Source of the DNA: CAZXEU01 sp964639665
GTDB taxonomy: Bacteria > Bacteroidota > Rhodothermia > Rhodothermales > Bin80
Assembly (NCBI GenBank): GCA_964639665.1
Contig: CAZXEU010000045.1
Coordinates: 21,630 to 85,629 of the forward strand
Reading direction: 5' to 3'
Length of the DNA: 64,000 nt
A program made the position numbers and the translations under genes. The notes under the pieces are model-generated. The model saw only the letters and a program-made list of their open reading frames with translations, was not told where the DNA came from and ran no database searches. This document shows, in pieces, positions 49,195 to 57,102 of this stretch. Every line of letters starts with the position of its first letter. Position 1 is the stretch's first letter.

Positions 49195-50475
49195 ATGGAC
49201 CCCCTTACCTTCTTCGAGCGGCTGAACCTGTGGTTCAGGGACTCCATCACGGTCAAGCTGATCTCTGCGGGGTTCATCGCCCTGGCCCTGCTGATTCCGG
49301 CCGCTTTGACCACGGAACTCATCCGGGATCGCAGTGAGACGCAAGAGGAGGCAGCGGCAGAGGTCAGCGAGCGCTGGGCACGGACGCAGACGATCACGGG
49401 ACCCGTCATCATGGTTCCCTACGAGACGGAAGAAGAAGGCGTGCGCTATGCCTACTTCCTGCCCGACGACCTGCAAGTGAGCGGCACCATCGCACCAGAG
49501 GCGCGCTACCGCGGCATTTATGAAGTCATCGTCTACTCCAGTGAACTTTCGATAAGCGGACGGTTTTCGCCGCCCGATTTCTCGGAGTGGAGTATTGACC
49601 CGGAATCCATCCTGTGGAATGAGGCAGTCGTGGCAACCGGAGTTTCCGACATGCGTGGCATCGAGGACCAGATCGCGCTTCAATGGAACGGCCTGGCATA
49701 CGACTTCCGCCCTGGCCTGGAAGAGGAAGCCGTGCTGCAAACCGGCATGACTGCGCGCGCTCCGGTGCAGGAGGCAGGTGTGTTTCAGTTCAGTATCAAG
49801 CTGAGAGGCAGTGACAGCCTCTACTTTGTACCCGTTGGCAAGCAAACACGCATCGAGCTCGCATCAAGCTGGGAGGCTCCCAGCTTTGGTGGTTCCTTCC
49901 TGCCTGACACCCGGGAAGTGTCCGGAGACGGCTTTGCGGCCCAGTGGCACGTGCTCGACCTAAACCGGCCCTACGCACAGGCTTGGCGCGGCACAACTTC
50001 GGGACTCATGGAGTCCTCGTTCGGCGTCCGGCTGCTGTTGTCCGTGGACCACTACCGCAAGACGCTCAGGGCTGCCGCATACGCCATTGTCGTTATCGCC
50101 CTCACATTCCTGACCTTCTTTCTGTCTGAAATCTACTTTGAGAGGCGCGCGCACCCGTTCCAGTACTTGCTTGTGGGACTTGCCTTGTGCCTGTTCTACG
50201 GACTTCTCCTGGCCCTTTCGGAGCACATGCCGTTCAACGCGGCCTATGCCAGCGCCACCGGAGCCACGGTGATTGCCGTAACCGGCTACATGAGGTCCGT
50301 ATTCGGCAACCGCAGCTATTTCTTCGGTGCCATACTGCTAATCGTGTACGGCTTCATGTTCCTGCTGCTACAACTGGAGGAACTGGCACTGCTTATCGGC
50401 ATGATCGGCCTGTTTGTTTCCCTGGCGCTGACCATGTATCTGACCCGCAACATCCGGTGGTTTGGTAGTGACTAG
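49195..50475 (+). CDS. creD: CreD-like inner membrane protein
   Basis: A 426-residue protein of the CreD family: one N-terminal membrane helix (LISAGFIALALLIPAALTT), a large periplasmic domain (about residues 45-285) beginning RSETQEEAAAEVSERWARTQTITGPVIMVP, and about five to six C-terminal helices. CreD is an inner-membrane protein linked to envelope integrity and, in some bacteria, beta-lactamase resistance; its biochemical role is not settled. The ATG at 49195 is 16 nt after gcvP. The stop overlaps the convergent glycosyltransferase stop by 4 nt. Confidence 0.9.
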   Translation: MDPLTFFERLNLWFRDSITVKLISAGFIALALLIPAALTTELIRDRSETQEEAAAEVSERWARTQTITGPVIMVPYETEEEGVRYAYFLPDDLQVSGTIAPEARYRGIYEVIVYSSELSISGRFSPPDFSEWSIDPESILWNEAVVATGVSDMRGIEDQIALQWNGLAYDFRPGLEEEAVLQTGMTARAPVQEAGVFQFSIKLRGSDSLYFVPVGKQTRIELASSWEAPSFGGSFLPDTREVSGDGFAAQWHVLDLNRPYAQAWRGTTSGLMESSFGVRLLLSVDHYRKTLRAAAYAIVVIALTFLTFFLSEIYFERRAHPFQYLLVGLALCLFYGLLLALSEHMPFNAAYASATGATVIAVTGYMRSVFGNRSYFFGAILLIVYGFMFLLLQLEELALLIGMIGLFVSLALTMYLTRNIRWFGSD

Positions 50476-51659
50476 TCCAGTCGGCGGTAGAAATCCAGGG
50501 TTCGCGCCGCAATGGCACTCCAGCTGAAGTCCTCCTTGACGCGCCGGCGCCCCTGACGGGCAAACGCATCCCTTCTGGAAGCATCCTGCATTAGGGCGTT
50601 AATGGCCTCGGCCAATCCGAGTGACAGCTCCGCTGGATCGTCGGCCAGTGGCACCAGCAGTCCCGTCTCGCCGTGGGAGACGACCGTGGGTATGCCGCCA
50701 ACGGACGTCGCTACCACAGCCGTCTCACAGGCCATGGCTTCCAGATTGATGATCCCGAACGGCTCATAGACGGATGGGCATACAAAAAGCGCCGCGTGCG
50801 AATAGGCTACGACGAGGTGCGCGCGAGGCATCATCGCGCGGATCCATACCAGTCGACAGGAGGTCCTCTGGCGGGCTTCTTCCACTTTCTCGGTCATTTC
50901 GCGCTCGATTTCCGGCGTATCCGGGGCACCGGCTGCCAGTACCACCTGTGTGCCGGGAATCAGGTGATGCAGCGCGTCCACCAGATGGATGATGCCTTTC
51001 TGCCGGGTTATGCGCCCCACAAAGAGCACGAACGGCCGGGCCGGGTCGATGCCGTAGCTCCTTAAAACGGCTTCGTCGAAGGTAGGACGGTATTCATCAG
51101 GGTCAATGCCGTTCGGGATGACGTGGACGCGATCCGGGGCAACATCGTAGAGCTTCAGCACGTCCTCGCGCATTTGCGGCGAGACGGCCACGACGCCGTC
51201 GGCATTCTCGTACGCCGTTTTCTCTATCCACGTGCTGGCCCGGTAGGCCGTGCCCAGCTGCTCCGCCTTCCAGGGCCTGTGGGGCTCGAGCGAATGTGTC
51301 GTAAGCACCAGGCGGGCACCGGTCAACTGCTTCAGCAGGCAGCCTGCCCAGTGGGAGTACCACGTGTGGCAGTGGATGATGTCGGCGCCTGAAACCGCAG
51401 CGGCCATAACCAGATTGCGCCCCAGGGTATCGAACAGTTTGGCGTGGCGCGCCTGTTGCGGAGCATCAGCCGCCGGCGCGGCTACGCCACGTACCGTCAG
51501 GTTCGCCTCACGCACGTCCTGATCGCCGAAGCAAAGCACGCTAACCTCGTGTGCTCCGCCCTCCTGGCGGCACATCTCACGCGTCAGGTATTCGACGTGG
51601 ACACCCGCTCCCCCGTACACATGCGGGGGATACTCATTGGTCAGAAGAAGGATACGCAT
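50472..51659 (-). CDS. Glycogen synthase-type GT4 glycosyltransferase
   Basis: A 395-residue GT-B fold enzyme. The N-terminal MRILLLTNEYPPHVYGGAGVHVEYLTREM is the GlgA/GlgM-type acceptor-side motif. The C-terminal nucleotide-sugar part shows FVGRITRQKGIIHLV, the E-x7-E region CPSVYEPFGIINLEAMACETAVVAT and GGIPTVV. At 395 residues it matches the short actinobacterial-type glycogen synthase family rather than the 480-residue classical GlgA. Probably extends alpha-glucan or makes an activated maltose precursor. It is a single gene convergent with creD. Confidence 0.88.
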   Translation of the reverse strand: MRILLLTNEYPPHVYGGAGVHVEYLTREMCRQEGGAHEVSVLCFGDQDVREANLTVRGVAAPAADAPQQARHAKLFDTLGRNLVMAAAVSGADIIHCHTWYSHWAGCLLKQLTGARLVLTTHSLEPHRPWKAEQLGTAYRASTWIEKTAYENADGVVAVSPQMREDVLKLYDVAPDRVHVIPNGIDPDEYRPTFDEAVLRSYGIDPARPFVLFVGRITRQKGIIHLVDALHHLIPGTQVVLAAGAPDTPEIEREMTEKVEEARQRTSCRLVWIRAMMPRAHLVVAYSHAALFVCPSVYEPFGIINLEAMACETAVVATSVGGIPTVVSHGETGLLVPLADDPAELSLGLAEAINALMQDASRRDAFARQGRRRVKEDFSWSAIAARTLDFYRRLD

Positions 51660-51736
51660 GGCGCCAATACCGTAATTTGCACCGAAAACTACGGATAATG
51701 GCTGGTCATACGAACAGCGTCCCGGTCTCCTGATTC

Positions 51737-53938
51737 ATGTCCAGACTTGAAGAACATCTTCAAGCCACGCCAACGCGCCGCTTCGGTACATTTGGCGGCG
51801 TCTTTACACCCACGCTCCTCACGATTCTGGGTGTCATTATGTATCTCCGGCAAGGCTGGGTCATTGGCAACGCCGGCGTCCTAGGGGGACTACTGGTCAT
51901 TCTGCTCGCCTATGCCATTACCATTTGCACCGGCCTTTCCATGTCGTCGATCACCTCCAACATCAGACTCGGGGCCGGTGGAGCTTATGCCATTATCTCA
52001 CAGTCGCTTGGACTGGAGGTCGGCGGCAGCCTGGGCATTCCTCGCTACGTATCCCAGGCACTGGCGATTACACTGTACGTGTTCGGCTTTCGGGAAGCCT
52101 GGCTGTGGGTATTTCCGGCACACTCGGCCATCGTCGTGGATCTGGTCGTCTTTATTGCCCTGTGGGCAATAGCGTACAAGAGCGCCGATCTGGCTATCCG
52201 CGTACAGTATCTGATTATGGCGGTGATTGCCGCCTCGCTGGTTTCCATTGCCGTGGCGGCCGTCAAGGGCTCCATGCAGTACCCGCTTACGGACGTGGGG
52301 CTCTGGGGCAGTTTTCGCGGGGCACCGGAAACAGGATTTGAAGGCACTTCCTTCTGGATAGTCTTCGCTGTCTTCTTTCCGGCGGCTACAGGCATCATGG
52401 CGGGAGCCAATATGTCAGGTGAGCTGAAGGACCCCCGCCGAAGCATTCCCATCGGCACCATGGCGGCTATAGGCGTTAGCCTCGTTGTGTACCTGCTGCT
52501 CGGGTACTGGGTAACCAGGTCTGCCTCTCCCGACGAGTTGGTGGAGAACTATTACGTCGTAATCGAAAAGGCCTACTGGGGGCCTGCCGTGATAGCCGGC
52601 GTATTCGGGGCAACCTTTTCTTCCGCCCTGGCCTCTATGGTGGGAGCTGCTCGCATTCTGCAGGCGATGGGCCGCGACCAGGTGGCGCCGCACAGCCGAT
52701 GGATTGGTGCGCTGAACCGGAAGGGCGAGCCGCGCAACTCCATGATCATTACGGGCACCATCGTGCTTGCCACGCTGCTGGTACGGGACCTGAATGCCAT
52801 TGCGCCGCTGATTACGATGTTCTTCCTCATCACGTACGCGATGCTGAACCTGGTCGTACTCATCGAGCAGAGCCTCGGCCTGGTCAGTTTCCGCCCGCTT
52901 TTTCGGGTGCCGCGCATCGTATCGGTACTGGGTCTTGTCGGCTCCGTTTTCGCGATGTTCATCATCAATCCGACCATCAGCCTCGTAGCCGTCGCCGTTG
53001 TAGTGGTGTTTTATGGCGTGCTGACGAAGCGGCGCATGGATGCGCCTTTCGAAGATATCCGGAGCGGTCTATTTGTGGCCTTTTCCGAATGGGCCGCAAA
53101 GAAGGCAACCAACATGCCCTCCCAGCAGCAGAGAGCCTGGAAGCCGAATCTGCTCGTGCCGGTCGACGATATCCGGAAGGTGCGAGGCTCATTTTCGATT
53201 ATCGAGAGCGTGACCTACCCCAAGGGATCGGCCAAGCTGCTGGGCATAGGCAATCATTCCCCGGACTTCGCCGAGCAGCTCGGCCGCCTTAGCGGCGCCT
53301 TCCGAGAGCGCGGTGTCTTTTCGTCGTCCATGCTGCTGGAGCACGCTTCGTACCCCGATGGCATTATAGCAGGCATGCAGGTGCTTCAGGGAGCTTTCTT
53401 CCGTCCCAATATTGTATTCCTTGAACAGCCCGGCAGCCCGGATCGCGAACTGGCATTCGGGCGCGTGGTCCATCGCGCCGTTGAGCTGGGCCTGGGCGCA
53501 CTGATCTTCGCCCCGCATCCGGAAGCCGGCCTGGGGCAGCGACAGCATATAAATGTATGGATCCGTGACAGAAGTCCCGACTGGCAACTGCGGTGGGACT
53601 TCGGCAATCTGGATCTCGCTATCCTCGTCGCCTACAAGCTCTCACGCAACTGGCAGGCCCAGATGCGTCTTGTAACCGTAGTCAGGGACGAGGCCGACGT
53701 GGCGGACGCCCGCAGATTCATGAGCCGCCTGGTCGACCTGGCCAGAATTCCGGACACGGAGGTGGTTGTGGCAACGGGCGCATTCCGAGACTTCGTAAAA
53801 GATGCTCCGCTGGCCGATCTGTCCGTATTCGGGCTGGTGCCCAATCCGGATTTCAGCTTCGTCTCGGAAATGGTCAAAGCTACCAACTCGACCTGCGTGT
53901 TCGTCCGGGACTCGGGCAGCGAAAACGTGCTGGCCTGA
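51737..53938 (+). CDS. SLC12-like cation-chloride / amino acid-polyamine-organocation permease
   Basis: A 733-residue APC-superfamily transporter. The first helix motif FGTFGGVFTPTLLTILGVIMYLRQGWV and GLSMSSITSNIRLGAGGAYAIISQSLGLEVGG strongly resemble Na-K-Cl/K-Cl cotransporters. FPAATGIMAGANMSGELKDPRRSIPIGTMAA is the conserved helix 6 region. About 12 helices end near residue 435. A soluble C-terminal domain of about 300 residues follows (LLVPVDDIRKVRGSF, VTVVRDEADVADARRFMSRL), like the cytosolic domain of SLC12 proteins. Ion preference cannot be read. It faces a second such transporter tail to tail. Confidence 0.88.
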   Translation: MSRLEEHLQATPTRRFGTFGGVFTPTLLTILGVIMYLRQGWVIGNAGVLGGLLVILLAYAITICTGLSMSSITSNIRLGAGGAYAIISQSLGLEVGGSLGIPRYVSQALAITLYVFGFREAWLWVFPAHSAIVVDLVVFIALWAIAYKSADLAIRVQYLIMAVIAASLVSIAVAAVKGSMQYPLTDVGLWGSFRGAPETGFEGTSFWIVFAVFFPAATGIMAGANMSGELKDPRRSIPIGTMAAIGVSLVVYLLLGYWVTRSASPDELVENYYVVIEKAYWGPAVIAGVFGATFSSALASMVGAARILQAMGRDQVAPHSRWIGALNRKGEPRNSMIITGTIVLATLLVRDLNAIAPLITMFFLITYAMLNLVVLIEQSLGLVSFRPLFRVPRIVSVLGLVGSVFAMFIINPTISLVAVAVVVVFYGVLTKRRMDAPFEDIRSGLFVAFSEWAAKKATNMPSQQQRAWKPNLLVPVDDIRKVRGSFSIIESVTYPKGSAKLLGIGNHSPDFAEQLGRLSGAFRERGVFSSSMLLEHASYPDGIIAGMQVLQGAFFRPNIVFLEQPGSPDRELAFGRVVHRAVELGLGALIFAPHPEAGLGQRQHINVWIRDRSPDWQLRWDFGNLDLAILVAYKLSRNWQAQMRLVTVVRDEADVADARRFMSRLVDLARIPDTEVVVATGAFRDFVKDAPLADLSVFGLVPNPDFSFVSEMVKATNSTCVFVRDSGSENVLA

Positions 53939-53944
53939 GAGAGC

Positions 53945-56200
53945 CTACGCCATCTCGATGCGCTCGGGCGCATGCACAAAAAGCACATCCTTGAGCGAGG
54001 AGTGCTTGGTAAAGACCTCAGCCCCGCGTTGGTGGATGCCTTCCAGGTCAAAGCCGACCACCGCCAGATCGGCATGTTCTGAAAGGGCTGCGACCAATTG
54101 CCGGAACGCCGCAACGTCATTGGTAGGAATGAAGCCCAGATTCTTCTCGCTTATGGGAAGGCGCCCTTCCGAGACCAGGCGCTTGAACTCCCGGCGTCTT
54201 TCCTCCAGTTGTTCGCGCGGCAGCGCAGCAAACACTTCAATGGTAGCGCCGTCCCAGTCCGGATGCCCGAGCAGAATGTAGCTCAGCAAGATCATCATGT
54301 TGGCGTTCTCCCTGTCACTCCACGTCAGCCAAATGTGAATGCGCCTCCGCTCGCCAAAGTGGTAGTCCCCGTGACGCAAGACGAGCAGCGTCTTTTGGGT
54401 CGAGGCCGCAAACATGCAGTTCTTCACAACGTCATCCACGACGCCTTCCGCGTCGCGGTTCGAAAACTCGAACATCACTGCGTTGTTGGTGATGCCCGCC
54501 ACACCCGGAACCTGGAGGCTCTGCGCGAGCGCGCTGAGCATGGACGGGCTGACGATGGTGTCCATGTACACCGTGCTCTTCTGGGTACGGGCCAGCTCCA
54601 GAAGTCGCCACTTCGTGTGCTGGCTCTCCCGGAACGAGGCCGCATCCAGGCGGCCCTTGACGAAGTGCAGGTAGGTGCCGAAGCCGTGTCGGTGGCAAAG
54701 CCAGCGCAGCATTGTCAGCGGACTGCGCCGGTCAAACGTGCGATCGTTAACCATGATAACGCTCGGGCGCCACTCGGCGGAATCGTCCAGTTGGCGCCGG
54801 CGCTGCAGCCGAATATGCATGTACCGCGTGGCCTGCGTCATGACGCCATGGAACATGGCGACCAGATCTGACTCTCCGCTTCGGGTACGCTCCAGCGTCT
54901 TGTAAAGCCCGGCCATCAGCACGAGAGCAAGAATGGCATAAAGCGGATCCATCTGGAACATCAGGAACAGGCACATGACGGCTCCGAGCAAACTGATGTA
55001 CCAGCGCGAGCGGAAACTGGGCCGGTAGCTTGGACGGGCGGCGAAGTGCTCCAGCACGCCGATGGCGCAGAGCGCGCCGTAGGTTACCATGAAAAACATG
55101 GAAATCAGGCGCGCCACCACGTCGACGTTTCCGACAATTACAATGAAGAGTGCGATGACGCCTGTAACCAAGGTTGTATTGCGCGGCTCATTTGCCGCGC
55201 CGTGGCCGCGCGCCAGCCACCGGTTGAACAGGCGACCTGGAATGCTGGCATCTGCGCCAAGCGCCTGCAGGGTGCGCGGAGCCACCAGAATCGAGCCTAT
55301 GGCCGAACTCAGCGTCGCGCACGCCAGCCCCAAGAGGATGATGGGGCCCCACAGGGCGATCTGGGCCATCACCAACTGGTCCTCTGCAAGAATCTCTGCA
55401 GGCGCGGAGTAGGCGAGCTTGAGAACAATGCAAATGTATACCACCACGCCGGTTATCGTGGCCAACAGCGTACCCCGCGGAAGCGATACGCGCGGGTTGC
55501 TGAGATCACCGGATAGCCCCACGCCGGCCGTCATGCCTGTAAAGGCCGGAAACACGATAGCAAACACGATGATGAAGGCATCCGGATCTGCAACGGTCCC
55601 GGTCAGGCGCGCGGTCGCCGGATCAAATCCTTCGACCGGCGAGCCCACGAAAAAGAGCCCGAGAGAGGCCAGCAGCACGCCAGCCACCACGTACAGCATC
55701 TTGATTCCTATGTTGGCTCCTCTGCGCATTACGACCAGCAGAAGAGCCAGCAGCGCAGGAACGGAGACGATACGTGTATCAAATCCCAGTCCGGTTACGG
55801 ATTCAAAGCGGCTGGCTACGGGACTAAAGGCCTCGGCAAAGGCAATCATGTAGAAGGCGACCGAGATGGCCTGCGACAAGTACAGGGAAATACCTATCAC
55901 GCCCCCGATCGTGGTGCCGAACGACCGGGAGATAATGAAATACTCTCCGCCTCCTTCTACCTTCCGGTTGGTGGCGATTTCCGCGATCGCAAGCGCCGTG
56001 GGAATCGTGACCAGGTGGCCAAGCAGAATGATACCAAAGGCACCCAGCAGTCCCACGTTGCCGACGGCATAGCCGAAGCGCAGGAACATGATCGCACCAA
56101 GGATGGTGCTGATACCTGCCAGGAATACGGGAAGCGTCCCGAAACCATGCCCGCGCCCGGCAGGCGCCAGGGTTTCAGCGCCGGCCCCGGAAAAGTTCAT
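53945..56200 (-). CDS. SLC12-like APC permease with long cytosolic C-terminal domain
   Basis: A 751-residue transporter related to, but clearly different from, its convergent neighbour. Helix 1 is FGTLPVFLAGISTILGAIMFLRFGYAVG, followed by EIATNRKVEGGGEYFIISRSFGTTIGG and FPAFTGMTAGVGLSGDLSNPRVSLPRGTLLA. The soluble tail (about residues 455-751) contains SVIMVNDRTFDRRSP and IHIWLTWSDRENANMMILLSYILLGHPDWDGATIEVFAALP. The ATG at 56200 is chosen over a GTG at 56215. The stops of the two transporters are 6 nt apart. Substrate could be chloride with cations or amino acids. Confidence 0.86.
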   Translation of the reverse strand: MNFSGAGAETLAPAGRGHGFGTLPVFLAGISTILGAIMFLRFGYAVGNVGLLGAFGIILLGHLVTIPTALAIAEIATNRKVEGGGEYFIISRSFGTTIGGVIGISLYLSQAISVAFYMIAFAEAFSPVASRFESVTGLGFDTRIVSVPALLALLLVVMRRGANIGIKMLYVVAGVLLASLGLFFVGSPVEGFDPATARLTGTVADPDAFIIVFAIVFPAFTGMTAGVGLSGDLSNPRVSLPRGTLLATITGVVVYICIVLKLAYSAPAEILAEDQLVMAQIALWGPIILLGLACATLSSAIGSILVAPRTLQALGADASIPGRLFNRWLARGHGAANEPRNTTLVTGVIALFIVIVGNVDVVARLISMFFMVTYGALCAIGVLEHFAARPSYRPSFRSRWYISLLGAVMCLFLMFQMDPLYAILALVLMAGLYKTLERTRSGESDLVAMFHGVMTQATRYMHIRLQRRRQLDDSAEWRPSVIMVNDRTFDRRSPLTMLRWLCHRHGFGTYLHFVKGRLDAASFRESQHTKWRLLELARTQKSTVYMDTIVSPSMLSALAQSLQVPGVAGITNNAVMFEFSNRDAEGVVDDVVKNCMFAASTQKTLLVLRHGDYHFGERRRIHIWLTWSDRENANMMILLSYILLGHPDWDGATIEVFAALPREQLEERRREFKRLVSEGRLPISEKNLGFIPTNDVAAFRQLVAALSEHADLAVVGFDLEGIHQRGAEVFTKHSSLKDVLFVHAPERIEMA

Positions 56201-56239
56201 TGCGTGGTCGGGCACGAGCCGCTAGTGGCACAGGAAAGG

Positions 56240-56614
56240 TCAGGCCGTCAGGGCTGCCCAAATGTCGCAGTACCCCTCCGGATGTATAGGGCCTTTCACG
56301 GTCAGGCACGTGCCACAATTCGTACCTTCCACCGCGGCAACATAGAGAGCGCAATTCTCGCAGTTCCTGCCCTCCACGGGAGAGACGTCCACGTAGTTCA
56401 GCGCCGCACGAGCGGCTATCTCCTGCTGTGTCAAGCCTGTCGTATCCATGCAAAAGAAGCTCGCCGAGGCTTCCGGCGCAGCGCCATTGCCTGACGGCGA
56501 TTCTGCGGCATCCGGCGAGCCGCCACATGCAGCCACACCCGCCGCGGACGCAACCGAAGCCAGGCCGAGCAATTGGTGCAGGAAAATGCGGCGGGAGGAA
56601 TCAGACTGATCCAT
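56240..56614 (-). CDS. High-potential iron-sulfur protein (HiPIP), Tat lipoprotein
   Basis: A 124-residue protein. The N-terminal signal SSRRIFLHQLLGLASVASAAGVAAC has a twin-arginine motif and a lipobox-like AAC, so it would be folded with its cluster before export and then lipid-anchored. The mature C-terminus has the HiPIP pattern NCENCALYVAA, TNCGTCLT and EGYCDIWAA, supplying Cys residues for one 4Fe-4S cluster. It is a periplasmic electron carrier. Its gene is divergent from the cobalamin riboswitch and just upstream of an SLC12-like gene. The open frame extends upstream across the riboswitch, but only this start gives a proper signal. Confidence 0.9.
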   Translation of the reverse strand: MDQSDSSRRIFLHQLLGLASVASAAGVAACGGSPDAAESPSGNGAAPEASASFFCMDTTGLTQQEIAARAALNYVDVSPVEGRNCENCALYVAAVEGTNCGTCLTVKGPIHPEGYCDIWAALTA

Positions 56615-56702
56615 GAAAGGAAGGAATATCTGCTGAGGAGGATGGCGCTTCCTAACACGCGACGCCCCAAAATAGTTGCAAGGCAATTCGCGAGGCAAGG
56701 CA

Positions 56703-56731
56703 TTGACGATGCCCCCGTCTTGCCATATATT
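56703..56731 (+). promoter_or_regulatory. Sigma70 promoter for the cobalamin riboswitch transcript
   Basis: TTGACG, a 17-nt spacer, and TATATT: five of six consensus matches in each hexamer at ideal spacing. The start point near 56738 is about 20 nt before the riboswitch aptamer. This is the best promoter in the window. Confidence 0.65.
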
Positions 56732-56754
56732 CTGCGCCTGTTTTTTGTCATTAA

Positions 56755-57000
56755 GTCTACGGTTCCGTCTTTCCGCCGGCTGCGGGAGGAAGGGATTAAA
56801 TGGGAATCCGGTGAGCTCTGCGAAGGCAATTCCGGAACTGTACCCGCAACTGTAGGCTGTCTGAAAGCCTCGGGCTTTCGGTCGAGAGGTGCAACAGGGC
56901 ACCAGTCACTGTCTTTGGATGGGAAGGCTGTCCGCCCGCATCTCCGACCGCATGCGTTTCCCGCACGCAGGCGGCGAGTCAGGAAAACTGCCATAGACTG
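56755..57000 (+). promoter_or_regulatory. Cobalamin riboswitch
   Basis: The conserved blocks of the adenosylcobalamin/B12 aptamer appear in the right order. GGGAATCCGGTG is at 56802-56813. GGAACTGTACCCGCAACTGTA is split across 56834-56854. The ACCAGTCACTG segment is near 56901-56911, then TGGGAAGG. The B12 box AGTCAGGAAAACTGCC is at 56977-56992. It lies between a strong promoter and a BtuB-like receptor gene, the classic target. Ligand binding would reduce expression of the receptor and the propeller gene. A CCTC/GAGG pair at 57012-57027 may belong to the expression platform. Confidence 0.93.
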
Positions 57001-57102
57001 AGTGCCAACCGCCTCCGGGAGAAGAGGTCCGTGGCGCCGTCTGTCTTGCGCTGCCGCGCAGGGCATACCGGTCTGGACCCGCCATTGAGGTTTCGGCCCC
57101 TT

